A stretch of DNA of 64,000 nt from NCBI GenBank assembly GCA_002077065.1, contig NAJO01000057.1, positions 62,001-126,000 of the forward strand. The letters run 5' to 3'. Within the stretch, counting starts at the first letter, position 1. The number at the start of each line of letters is the position of its first letter. Position numbers and translations under genes: made by a program. Under the pieces are notes generated by a model. That model was not told where the DNA came from, did no database searches, and saw only the letters and a program-made list of their open reading frames with translations. Source of the stretch: Cryoendolithus antarcticus (Eukaryota; Ascomycota; Dothideomycetes; Cladosporiales; Cladosporiaceae). Shown here one piece after another: positions 45,104-56,656 of this stretch.

Positions 45104-48046
45104 TTAGAACCAATGAACCTCCTCATTACCCCTGGTGACAAGCTTACCCAGCACATCCAAAGCTCCATTCGTCAATCCGCAAGTATTCGGAGGTACATCC
45201 AACTCCTCGATTTTCCCTTTCGTCCAAAGCAACACACTCTTCGCCAGCTGCCATGTGATGTTGGCCGCAGGTCCATTGCTGATAAAATTCGTGATGGCCT
45301 GCTCCAGCTCCTGCGCCGATGCACGAGGTTCCGTCGGGCTCGGGATGCTAAGCCTGAGCCTTCGGCTTGACTCGTCACCAACATACGCGCGGGCCCAGAT
45401 CACGACTGAAGCGAGGTAAATGGCCCATTCCTGAAACAGCAAACCAGTCTTGGGATTCGCTTGGTGTATCCGCAGGATCTCCAGGGCGTGAGTGAGAGCT
45501 GAGCTGACGGGACTAGACTCGTGCGATGCGTCCATGGCCCATTGCCTTGTGTCAATCTGCGAGGCTGTGTATTCCGCTTGACTACCCATCTTCTCCGCCA
45601 TGACCCAGCTTTCGCCAGCGACTGCGAGTAGATCGCGAACGTGCGCATGTTGACAAAGCATGGTAGTGTGGTACAGCAACGCCGCTCGTGCGGAAAACTC
45701 CAGCACCGACTTTACGTCTTGCGCATAGTCCTCTTGCGCAGCGCTGTCGAATCCCTGATCCCCGAGGTCGCTCAAATATGCAATCGAAATGCGGCACTGG
45801 TACATGTCGCGCCCTATGGAGTTGCCCGGACGCGAGCTCGCAGTGCTGTCCACGATGTGATGCAGCGTGCTGCCCGAAAGCCCGGCGAGGCCGCCTCCGA
45901 CTTCAGCGCCCATCATGTCCCACACGAGGTGAGGCTGGGGGTATGCGAGAGATCTCGACACTTGGTCGAGTAGGGGGTTCTTCCTTCGTCCGAAAAAGAC
46001 TGCGTGCTGGCGATCAAGGATGTAGCAGGAAGAGAGAATTCGCGGTCTGGATCCTACGTCACCAGCATCGAAGGGTTGCGCCGATGAACCTAATAGGCTA
46101 TTACCTGATGCCTGCGTGGCGAGATGATCCGCCACGAGCAGTGCGACGACGCCTTCGAAGGGCCTCGACAGCTGCAGCGGTGGTCTTCTGGACTTGAAGA
46201 CGGCGAAGACCTCGACCAGGAGTATAGCCTGCATGTCACAGTCACGATAGCTATGAGAGACTTCGATAGTCCGTTGCTTGATGACTTTGCTGCAACGCTC
46301 GTGGACAGTCTTGGCGTTCTGGAAGTCCTCCCGAAGTCCTATCGATTGCGCGCCTAGAGCTACGACAGCCGCGCGCAGTAAAGGAGAAGATGTCATCGGA
46401 TCGAAGCTGGCCTTACACACAACAGGCCATATGGGATGCACATTCTGCCAGTATGCGCCTAGGTATCTCTCCTCGTTGCCCCAGGATCCGAGGTTCGTGT
46501 CGGTTCCTTCGAAACCAAACGTAGCACTCGAGGGCGTTGCTAATCGCGGAGCTTCCATGTTGTCGCGAAGAACCGGATCGAAAAGAGATTGATGAACCAG
46601 CTGTGGGTATAGCGACAGTTCGTTGCAACCGTTGTGCAGATTGCTGTACGATAAGCTGGAGGAAGGAGTGCTGTATCCGAATGCAGGACTCTGGGCGCCT
46701 AGACCCCAATACTGGAGCCCACTGGCATTCGTTGAGATTGAGGACCTGGACGCACTGAAATTATGGTTACTTGATGGGTGGTACTCGGTGAAACCTGGCT
46801 GTACCGGTGGCATGCATGGCAGGTGGCTGTAGGAGTTCGCGCGTCCATCGTCAGAAGAGTCCTGTGGTGATGGCTGTGCCGTGTAATCGTATTGTGAGTG
46901 CGCCTCGGTGATGCTGACAGACCGGGCCTGTGCACGAAAGTCGTGCATGGGGATGTTTTGTTTACGAGGCGGCCTGAAGGATCGGGTCAGCCAGCGCTTA
47001 CGACCACACCAATTACGCTCTGTACGCGAATGCCACTATTGATGTCGCGAGACGGCGCTAAGGCTCTCGAAATTTCTCAAACATGATTGACTTGTGACTT
47101 ACTTGTTGCCTGTTACGGGCTGTTCACGAGGGGGTTGCGGCGCACCAGAGATGAGCTCGATCGAAGCCGGTGACCGCGAAGCAGACGATCCTGATAAATT
47201 GGATGGCATAGTACCATGGTGCGGATGTGAGGGCAAGGGCACGATTGCTTCTCCAGGTTGTGGTGAGTCCGCAACAGCCAAGGATGAATGCCGGCTCCGA
47301 AGGGCAGGTGATTCATCACTACATGGTCAGCCTTGGTGCCACTTTCTCCATAGGCCGTTCGCATAGACTCACTGGCGTGCTCGGTGTCGTGTAAGCAGAT
47401 CGTCCCTATGGAAGGCTCGTGTGCAGTCTGGGTAGTCACATCTGAATGCGCCCGGCTTGTGATTCGTGCTGTGTCGTCTGTGAACAGTCGTCAGTACAGT
47501 TTAAGGGCTGCACAGACGCCTCGATGCGTACCGTAGATGCTCTGCGCGCGTGTATGTCTATTCATAAGTCAGCTATACGATCGTGCTGTTGTTGCCAGAG
47601 TGAAGGCGCAACAAAAAGTTCGAAGACAGGGCTTGCTGACCCTTAGACAGCATGACCTGGTCGCAAGGTACGGCGGCTTGCTGTGATAAGTGCAGTTTGC
47701 GGTATGTCGGACCCCTTCCTGCTAGCATCGGAGTGGAGGACACAGCGGATACAATCACTTCACGTACCTTGCCACACTCCTCACAGTGATGCACTCGCTG
47801 GCCTTTAATGGCCTTGCTGATGCGTCCAGTCTTGGTGCGTCTGACACCGTCGATAGCCTCAGGTGGTGTCGTTGATCGTTCCATGGCTGCCGAAATAGGC
47901 GACAAGTCGGATCGTTGGCGCAACCCAGACGGTCCACCTTCGAGCGGTTGGGCAGGCCCAGAAGTGCTAGTGATCCGACGCTTTTTGGGGTCTCGGGGCC
48001 GTTCTTCTGGTGCAATGGCCAGGGTTGGGTTGTGTCCCGATGCCAT
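45104..48046 (-). CDS. C2H2 zinc-finger transcription factor with fungal-specific TF domain
   Basis: Five exons: 47768-48046, 47532-47557 (26 nt), 47373-47477, 47103-47294 and 45104-46973; introns 210, 54, 78 and 129 nt; 823 residues, all phases consistent. Two C2H2 fingers are assembled only after splicing: HHCEECGK plus TYTRAEHLRRHSTNH, then FRCDYPDCTRAFHRDDLL TRHRAR. A basic stretch (RDPKKRR) precedes them. The long last exon contains the fungal-specific transcription factor domain, with YWQNVHPIWPVVCKASFDP and the central SRPRILSSCYILDRQHAVFFGRR. Such C2H2-plus-PF04082 factors regulate metabolism or development in ascomycetes; the target is unknown. The 26-nt exon encodes the helix that links finger 1, so mis-splicing would destroy the finger. 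Confidence 0.87.
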
Positions 48047-49938
48047 TACTAGGACTTATATCGAAGTGAGCGAAGAGGTACACCGGCCTCCTTTCAACAT
48101 GCGAGCCCTATGTGGGTCAGGTCCAACTACTGCCACCAACATGAGTGTTCAAGGATAGCATGACAAAGGTAGCATGTGAACATCCATCAAATTAGCTTTG
48201 CGCTTGCCATAATGTGTTTGTGAGGAGATCAATAGCACACAACCACGATTTGAAAGACGAGGTAGCTCTAGAGCGTAGCATCACGGAGAAGGATTCGACA
48301 GCATCGCATGCACCTATCCCTGAGCAGCTGGCATGCCTGCAGGCCATGCTGCAGAAGCACTCTCGCCCGTTCAAAATAGGGTCACTCAACTCCCCAGGTG
48401 TCGATCATTCAAGCATCGCAATCCCGGGACCAGGCAGGCTTGTGTGAAAGTTCGACGCCCATGCGCCACAAACGGTACCGTTCGCGAAGTAGCGGCTCTT
48501 GGAATCGAAACCAGCGCACTGTGGACGCCTCGCGTACCCGCCGATGCGGTCCTAACGGCCTGCCACCGGTGAAGGATTCGGCGGCTAGGGCGAACACAGT
48601 ACCGACCTAAGCTTCGCGTTCGCAGGCTTGGCGATTGAACAACAGGCTGTTATCTGTGCTGGCTGTTTGAGACGATAGACGCAGCAAGCGAGCTTCTACA
48701 GACGACGGCAATACTTGCGTGCATCCGGTTATGATTGCTGATGCGTTTGAAGCGGCGATCTTGACATCTCGAGTCCCGACTCGAGCAGAGCTCCATCTCG
48801 ACAGACACCTATATCGAAAGCTATTGCAGCGACGCAGTCATCGACCCAGCCTGACTGGTATGGTTTTCTGTCGATGTGCACAAACTCTGATGTGCCAGTT
48901 CAGCTTTCGACTGGATGTGCGCAGCAGCAATCTCGATTGCTATTGCGCACGTACGAAGGTCGCAATCTTCTCCCTTGTCAGACGGACCAACATCAGCTGC
49001 TCGGGTCGGTTTCACATTCTGTGGAGGCCCAATCTACGCACGTGGACATCCCGCCGTTGGGGATGCTGACATAATGCAAGGACCTGGACAAGGCTGGTCA
49101 TGTTATCGTAAAGTCAGCCAGCTTTCTACATGCGCATGGAATCCAGCAGCTGCAGGACTCCCTTCACGTCACCAGAATTTGTAGTCGTACTTTGTCGATC
49201 GGACCCGTAATAATGTCGGTGTGCGTCAAGTGCTTGTGCACGCATGCACTATGTGCGGCTGAATGATTATGGTTTACGTGTCCCTCTTTCCTCATCTGGA
49301 TCGCGGACCTTAGCGAGTGTTAGTGCCTGTGAGCATCGACATCGATTGGCTGCTTCGTTGGCTGGCTTGCATGCAGCCAGGAACTCCTCACCTCACCAAA
49401 GGCACTCCGGCCTGGCTAGATCAGCCTCGAAGACGGCGATCATCGGCATACTTGATCGAGCACACGGAAGTGTGACACTGACTCGGTCGAGTAGAGACTT
49501 GACGTTCACCTGTGTGTAGAATGTGCTGACTTGTCGAGATTCGGGACCTCTCCAAAGGACGCAAAGTCGGAACATCGTGTTGAGTGATCGTCTGTGAGTG
49601 CTGATACAGTAAGAGAGCTCGCTACTGGTGCTGCCGCACACACGTAGTTCGGTCATCTTCAGTGCCACACCCAACGTACAAAGAACAGCTTCTACTGCTT
49701 AGCCGTCGATTCATGTTGTGTTGGTTTGGTTACACTTGAGGAGCGAGTGCGCGAGTCAGGACAGAATAACATCCCTCCTGCCGGACTCCGACCGGCCTCC
49801 CGAACCTTAGTGAAGTGGGACAACGATGCTCCATCAGGTCTCAAATGCGCGATATATCGTTCCCAAACAACGGTACACGCGCATTTGTAACGAAGCAAGC
49901 TGCTTCAATGCAGAATTCGTCGAGAGACTCGCCACACT
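48047..49938. other. Intergenic region, no confident gene
   Basis: 1.9 kb between divergent start codons. A 64-residue minus-strand frame at 48821-49015 (EDCDLRTCAIAIEIAAAHIQ) has a helix-like composition but no exon partner and no family. Otherwise nothing. Confidence 0.4.
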
Positions 49939-51348
49939 ATGGTCCGCGTGCTGTGCCTGGAGGACGAAGACCCGTCAGATGCAGAAGCTAAACCATCGAT
50001 TGACGGCTTCGCCACCAATGGTGAAGCTGGTCAAGAGAATCCAAATCTCAACAGAGTCACAGCGGCACTAGGCTGCTATCCGTAAGTACTTTCTCCGAGC
50101 TTTCCTGTCTTGTCTGCCCAAGCAAATTGAACAAACAAAAAGGAGTGGAGTTCCACACTGAAAGGCAGTGATATGCTATCGAAGCACTAGCCATGAACGT
50201 AGGCTTCGTCTGACGTACAGATCACAGCATTATTTCGCAACTGGCACGTTCCCTAGACTTGAACTCCCTCCATGAGCTATCTCGGACATGTCGACAAGTC
50301 AGGGCGAACCTCTTACAATACCGGCAAATGCTTATTGCTCAGAGCCTACGGTGTGACAACGAAGAAGTCAGCGTCGGTACTCGACTTGGCTGTGCTCTGA
50401 CTGCTGGTTTGGAGCAATGGACTGTCCACGGCCGCGATGCCAAGCCATCGGACAGGCTCACAAGTGGCAAAGTTGGCACATGCGCGCGTGATCTTGTCGG
50501 CGATTGCAGACGATGCGGCAAAATCATCTGTCGCGTGAGCCACACTGTGTCTATGAGCTGCTCGAAATACTAAGACTCTCGCAGAACTGCACCGTTAAAT
50601 CGCCCTCCACTGCTGCACTCAAGGGTCGGCATCGAAGGCTTTGTAGAACATGCATGAAGGCGTCGACTAGCAAGCTCGTCAGCACGCGATCGTGTCAGGC
50701 ACTTGGGGAGTCGTAAGTACGTTTGATGAACCGCTCGATCTCTCGCTTACATTCGGCAGCATTGATGACAGCGATGTCGAGCCGACCACCCTGCGTGATC
50801 CATGCACTTGCACATGCTCTGTGTGGCTCTGTCAGCCTTGTGGTCTAAGCATGCGGACGTTCGACACTACATACACCCGCGGCTGGGCCTGGCGCACTCG
50901 CTATTCTGCCTGTGGTGGCATTGGCGCAGGAATCGGCGAGGGCGTAGAGGGCGTTGAGTGCGGACGTGGAAGGGACTGCCTCGCCGCTCACGAGCTCTAT
51001 AAAGAGCTTGAGTGTGACGCCGATGAACTTGCAGCAATCGAGGCCGAGATGTCCCAGGCAGAGCTTGACGGGCGCTCGTGGCTAGGAAGCAGCTACACAA
51101 CGCAGGAGATTGTGGGCATCGGTGGACGCGTGAAGAAGAAAGTCAAGAAAAGGTTTATGGTCGGAGATGCGGTGAAAGAGTACGAGGACGAGAGAGGTAG
51201 CAGCACTTACCTGCAGCGAGAGCAGAATGGTGCGAACCGCAGTTGGTGCTCGTGGTGTGAGAGGGTGGTATTAGGGAAGAAGGATCTCGAGAGGCCGGCT
51301 ATGAGCTCGGAGAGCATTACATCGAGCTCGTCAGGAGGATCTGTGTGA
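49939..51348 (+). CDS. F-box-like protein with cysteine-rich, probably zinc-binding, C-terminal half
   Basis: Four exons (49939-50081, 50228-50534, 50585-50712, 50760-51348) with introns of 146, 50 and 47 nt give 388 residues; phases fit. Near 47-75 the sequence IISQLARSLDLNSLHELSRTCRQ resembles an F-box (L..L.. D ..L..LS..CR). Then come TCARDLVGDCRRCGKIICR, NCTVK across the splice, and RRLCRTCMKA, a treble-clef-like Cys array. After it lies PCTCTCSVWLCQPCGLSM and a GGIGAGIGEGVEGVECGRG segment, ending SWCSWCERVVL. I recall this architecture as widespread in ascomycetes but cannot attach a name. An F-box would suggest an SCF ubiquitin ligase adaptor; that is inference. Confidence 0.75.
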
Positions 51349-51515
51349 AGTCGCATGAAGCTACAGATGAGCAGATGCATTATGACTAGCAATGTGCACA
51401 AAGCCGGGACAGAGGTTGTCAAATGAAGCGAACATATGCTGGCAACGAGCAAATCCTCCAGTCCGATCTCTTCGCAATGACACCCAGTCTGATACAACCA
51501 CAAGATCACGATTGC

Positions 51516-54237
51516 CTAGAACTTGAATCTCATCAGTCCCGGATTCAAAGCAATCGGCAATGCTACGTGAGAGACAACGAGAGTCCCCAACGGCCAGATA
51601 GCCGTGAACTGTCGGATCCTCCAGAGAGGTGGCACGAAGAAGGCCAGCACGATCATACCTGCGGTAATGATGAAGCAGATCGCCAGCGTCCACTTGAAAC
51701 CCTTCAAGATCCTCTTGAACTCCTCGCCAAAGGTCGTATCCTCAATTTCTTTCTGCGTAGCGCCCCAGGACATATCCTTGCCGACGAGATGCGAGACTAG
51801 TGCCTGCGAGACATGGATCGAGATGCCGCCAAGGAAGATGGTCATCATCGGGATCCAGCTGATGTTCTCCCACAAACTGGCTAAGAAGCCCATCTCATTG
51901 ATGCGGTAGCGGAGGTACGCGAGAGCCAAGTTGCCGCATCCCGTGAAAACGATGACGATGGCGAAGTATAACTTGAAGCTGTCGACATAGTAGTGATCGA
52001 GAAAGCCGTTGAACCAGCCGACGAGGAAGTAATTGGCCAGCGTGAGCCAGAATGAGCAGCCGATAGCGTAGTAGGTGCCGATGTAGGCGAGGATGTTAAA
52101 CTTAGCGGGTAGCGGCATGCAGGAGAAGAGGAAGGTGCGAAAGAGCTTTGTGACAAGACCACGCTTGTACCAGTGTCGAATGGGATGGAAGAGGAGCTCA
52201 CTGCAGCCGAAAGCATACTTTTCCCAACGGGCAAGCTCATCTTGAACTGTGAGCGAGACGCCTTCTTTGAAGCCGCCGTCGAAGTAGGCTCCAAGACGGA
52301 CGATGTACCCAATGGACTGCAGGCGGAGAGCCATGTCGAAGTCTTCTGAGACAGTCTCTTCGGACCAGATCTTCTCGTGGTTATCGAGTTTACAGTGATA
52401 AGCGATTTGCTGCTGCGCGCTCCAGCGAATGACGGCGTTGTGGCCGACGAATGGTGCGACGTCGCCATTTGAGACGGCGTAACGGATTTGGGTGTAGACC
52501 ATGTCCGTGAAGAAGGTGATGCCTCGCTCGAAAAAGCTGTCGGAGACTTGCATGACGCCTGATGCATACTGGATAATCGCCACTTCTGGGCATTGCTCCA
52601 TCTCAGAAACAGCATCGAGGAAGCAGTCCGTCGGCACACGGGTGTCGGAGTCAATAATCAGGATGTAGTCGCCGATGCGAATATTGCCGTCAGCCCAAGT
52701 ACGTCCTTGGTCTTCTTCGACGACCTCTGCTAAGGCATTGCGGTACACAAAGTCCTCGTCGTCCTTCGCCCAGCCATCGTGTCTCTCGACGTTGGCCAGC
52801 TTGTCTTCGACACGTGAACTGACCCACAGGCAGTAGTTCATGTTGGATGCCTTCTTGAACTTGCCGCGGCGTATGTAACTTGATCCGTCATCGAGCGCTT
52901 GCTTGTGGGCGGGCCGAGCAACCCAGCCGATGTTATGCTCTTCGTAGAAGTCTTGCTTCACTTGAGCGTCGGTGTCAGAGTCTAGCTGCATTCCGTCTTC
53001 GTTTACGAAGATGTTGGCAGACCCACCTTGCATCTCATACGTCGAGATAGCAGCTTTGAGTGAGCGGATGGTTGGTGCGATGACGTTCGCAATGCCCTCT
53101 CTGTATACGGGCATCTGTATGGTGATGTGCGGTAGGCTGCCTGGCTCACGACGTATCCGCGGCGACCGAACGCCTGAGTAGAACTTGCTGTTCTGCAGCA
53201 TCTGCTTGATAGGCGCTACAACCTGGAAGAAATCGCCGACGAGGCACTGAAAGAAGAATATGGCCAGCCAGAACTGCGGTGCGAACAACGCCACGAAGAC
53301 GAGTCGGATCCAGTTATTGTCCACAATCGATTGGAAGACTAATTGCTTCCACCCGGTCCCGATGGATGCCACGCACAAGCAAAGAGAAAGCGCGCAGGTC
53401 ATTGGTGTGATTAGCATGAATCTTCGCGGCTTCTGCTTGACAGCAGTTTCGTCGTCCTCGAATACTCTCTTCTCCTTGACGTGCGGTTCCTTCGGAATCT
53501 GATCCTCATCAGAGTGGATTGATTGGGCATCCCAGATCATGTCCATGAGTTGCTTCTCCATGTCTTGGGCACGCGTGAGCAGATGACGAGGGTTGTCGTC
53601 CCAAACAACCAAGATGCGACGATCGGAGATGAACGCGGCAGATGTGTGCTTCAGACATTGTGGCAGATGGGCCATCTCTTCCAGCACTTGCACGCTGAGT
53701 CCACCCTTGAGCGGTACGAACGGGGTCTTTAGATGTTCTAGGAAAAGCTGGATGACTCGTGTGTTGATAGTGACGGCAGACTTGGGAAGATGTCAGTAAG
53801 TAGTAAGCAATGCAAAATATGAAGCCCTGACCTACCTTGACATTGAGCAACTCGACAGCTCGGAGGAATCCGTCGGGGTTCTCAGCAAGCCCGAGGGGAC
53901 AGCATGCATACGAGCCTCTGCCTTTCTTGACAACCACGCCTTCATCGTACCCGTTCTGGACCCACGTCTTCTCCACTTGTTGCTGGTGGAGGTAGTTGAC
54001 AGTGACTTGACACTTCAGATCGGCCATATCTGTCTGTTCTGCATTTGTCGGCGAGGATGGTCGACTGGTCCATGGAGACCCAAAGCCTGGACTGTCAGGT
54101 GGCAAGCCAAACAAGCTCCTATGAGGCGACGCTGCATTCTCCACGACCTTCTCAGGAAGCACGTCAGGCTCCGCATGCTCCTCTGCAGCGGCCTTCTGAT
54201 CATCGACCGCAGGCTTGAAGTAGCTTTTGAGGCCCAT
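51516..54237 (-). CDS. Family 2 glycosyltransferase, GT2 type needed for hyphal growth in other fungi
   Basis: Exons 53836-54237 and 51516-53780 (55-nt intron, phase 0) give 888 residues. A disordered N-terminus of about 100 residues precedes a folded domain, two membrane helices (MLITPMTCALSLCLCVAS and RLVFVALFAPQFWLAIFFF), and the catalytic domain. It has IQMPVYREG for nucleotide-sugar binding, the DxD motif in LIIDSDTRVP, a GITFFTDMVYTQIRYA segment, the acceptor-side EDFDMALRLQ, and RWEKYAFGCSEL in place of the QxxRW box. About five C-terminal membrane helices follow. GT2 of this kind in Zymoseptoria and Fusarium is required for growth on solid surfaces and pathogenicity; the polymer made is not settled. 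It is convergent with the F-box-like gene. Confidence 0.92.
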
Positions 54238-55662
54238 GCTGTTTGAGGCTCAAAGATTGCCGCTGCGTGCGAAGGGCTTCGCGTAATTCGTGAAGAATGT
54301 GTGGCGACTGCTCACAGGGACAACAGTGAGGTATGCGGTCCCACAAAGGTCGCTGGATGCATCCCAGAGCTCGTATGCAGAAGAGACTATAGAACTCGCG
54401 TATTGTAAGGCGCACGACGGTAAGGACTGGAAGATCTAAACAATGTGCAGCGGTGACGGCACTCTGGTGCGGTCCTTGACACGTTCGAGAAAGCAGCTAT
54501 ATTCGTTGAGAAGGCATCGCACTAGGGATGCCTTACCGACACCGCGAAAGGAGAAGTGAATCATGATAGCGTTCTTGGTGTACAAACTTACCACTTTCTT
54601 GGCTTGGGAGGGCACCAGTGTCGAACCCTGTAACGGTCAACTTTGCCACAAGCGAGAGACGATTTAGGCAGTTCCAAAGGCCTGCGACAGTGATCGCTAT
54701 GTTGTTGTTGCCACAGTGACCCTCCATGACAGGTGCCGAAGGTGTCGTAAGAGATCCTCGTGATGCGTCCTACAAGCTCTGACGACCTGGGTAGGCATCG
54801 CCAGCATTCGACTTCGACAAGTGACTGTGTGCAGACCACACCGACACGTAATCGGCGCCTACACTGATGCCGTGCTGCGAATTTCTTGCCCGAGGGCGTG
54901 GTGAGACCTGCGTAGCTGCAAGTGGCAGCGATGTCTTGCAAGAGCCCAATCCGGCAATCTCGCGTCATAAAGGCGGAACCGCACGGGCGGTGGCATTGAA
55001 AACGCTCGCGAGTTTGGCGCTGCCAGTAGTATGGGTACGGTGACCTTTGCGAGACACTTCGTGGAACCCTCGACCTGATGCTGCCATGTGGAAGAGCTGT
55101 TTGCGGAAACTTCGGCGGCCCGAGACCGCGAGTCTGTCTTGCCGTCTCACAATGTATACGCTATGTGCAGGGACTCACATCTGCAGATATCGCTTTTGCG
55201 ATGCATAGCCAGCCTCCACTACGATTAGATCGATGCGAGTTGCCCCCGCGTACGCTGACCGTTTGCAAGGCTCTTGCGCCAGTAGGAGCCCCAAACGCAG
55301 CCCACAACTTCCTCATTAGTCATTTCCGCTCCCGAATCGCCAGCCTTACTCTGATAGAGATCGCGGATATGTAGAATGCAGCCCTGCAGCCTCGTTCGTG
55401 TTCCAGTCAGGTGTGCCCACATCGCGCGGGCCCTTGAGCCAAAGCCGCGGGCTTTCGTACAACCTGGGAAGCTGTCTCATCGCCGAATATGTCCCGACTT
55501 GCGTGTGGCCTATCGATGCGCGCACTCATAGACCACGCTCGCCTTTATTCCTCCAGTCAATTGCTGCCAGAAACTTCTTGCCCATCCGTGCTACAGTGGT
55601 ACTGCAAGACTATGTCGTTGCTCTCGATCTTGCTTTTGAAGTTCAGTTATCATTGTCGTGCA
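54238..55662. other. Intergenic region, no gene seen
   Basis: 1.4 kb with no recognisable frame. A GGTTCGACACTGG on the minus strand near 54610 looks like part of a tRNA B box but has no A box partner or stem, so it is not called. Confidence 0.5.
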
Positions 55663-56452
55663 TCACTCAGCAAGTCGGTACGACACCATTGTATCGATCT
55701 TGTGACTGTTCGTCGAGAAGCTCCTGAGCTGAACCTTCTCGGCGTTCTTCACTTCCTTCGCGTCGCTGTCGCCCCACTCAAGCGGGACATCGCTGTCTGC
55801 ATCCGCGTACACCAGGACATTAAATGTACAGTTGCCATCGAGCATGGGTAAGAAGGTGACCGAAGCAGTGACTTGGCGGAAAAGTGATTGGATCTCGGCT
55901 TGGATCTCCTGCTCTGTCTTATCCGACGCAGGATCAGACTCTGCGCGTGCGCCAGCGTTCTCCTTGTCTTCACGAGCGGCTTCGGTGCGTTTCCTGCTGC
56001 TGTCGTTGAAGACGTTGACCTGAGCGCTGTCAGTCGAGCTCGACCTGTGCTAGCTGCACTTCACGAGATACACACATCAAATTGCCACCGCTCGATATGC
56101 TCCCCGGTCTCCTTACTAGTGACGACAATGACGAGTTTCGAGATCTTCGACTTCTGCATCCACTTGCTGAGTTGGCCCATGATCTTCTTGATGTAGGCTT
56201 TGACTTGGTCATCGAGCGAGACCATCATGTTCAGCCCATACTTCTTGACACTTTGAGCCCGTCAGCACTTTTCATCGAGTTCGTTATCTACGTGACTTAC
56301 GGAGCGAAGTCCTCAGGAGGGTACACTCCTCGTTGAAACAGTATGGTGTTCGCTGCGAACTCGAAGAACTCCACGCACAGCTTCGAGGAGCCTTTGATGG
56401 ACAGCTTGTGCACTTTCGATTTATCCGCAGGCGGCGGAGCAGCAGGAAGCAT
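55663..56452 (-). CDS. MAD2: Spindle assembly checkpoint protein MAD2 (HORMA domain)
   Basis: Inhibits APC/C-Cdc20 when kinetochores are unattached. Exons 56301-56452, 56076-56250 and 55663-56019 (50- and 56-nt introns) give 227 residues. The HORMA core is clear: SKLCVEFFEFAANTILFQRG, then YPPEDFAPVKKYGLNMMVS, then YIKKIMGQLSKWMQKSKI, then ISKLVIVVTSKETGEHIERW. The C-terminal safety-belt region reads FNVLVYADADSDVPLEW and ends VQLRSFSTNSHKIDTMVSYR. A charged insert of about 30 residues (SRKRTEAAREDKENAGARAE) lies in the middle, typical of filamentous fungi and absent from yeast. Start ATG fits MLPAAPPPADKSK. Divergent from GUF1. Confidence 0.97.
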
Positions 56453-56656
56453 GATGAGCAGTGTCAGTCTCACAGTAGAGTAGTCTTGCCAATGATGATC
56501 GTACGCAATGGTTGTCGCCGGTCGTTCAAGAAAGTTTGACCGCGTTGATGAGGCAACTCGATGTCTTGGCAATATGACTATCACATTGGTGATCTTGGTC
56601 CGAACGACGACAGACTCAGCTATTAGCATGCATTGAGCGCGAAGGCGATCAGCTCC
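56453..56656. promoter_or_regulatory. Short divergent promoter, MAD2 / GUF1
   Basis: Only 204 bp separate the two start codons, so transcription of both genes must start here. No motif is assigned. Confidence 0.5.

Noticed and set aside
48821..49015. Minus-strand frame with EDCDLRTCAIAIEIAAAHIQ, loosely like the DDPFP family
   Set aside because: The DDPFP core is absent and no upstream exon was found; similarity could be helix composition only.
50346..50543. Minus-strand frame with ATDDFAASSAIADKITRA
   Set aside because: It is antisense to a well-supported coding exon of the F-box-like gene.
54600..54640. B-box-like GGTTCGACACTGG on the minus strand
   Set aside because: No A box at the right distance, no T-stem or acceptor pairing, no TTTT terminator.
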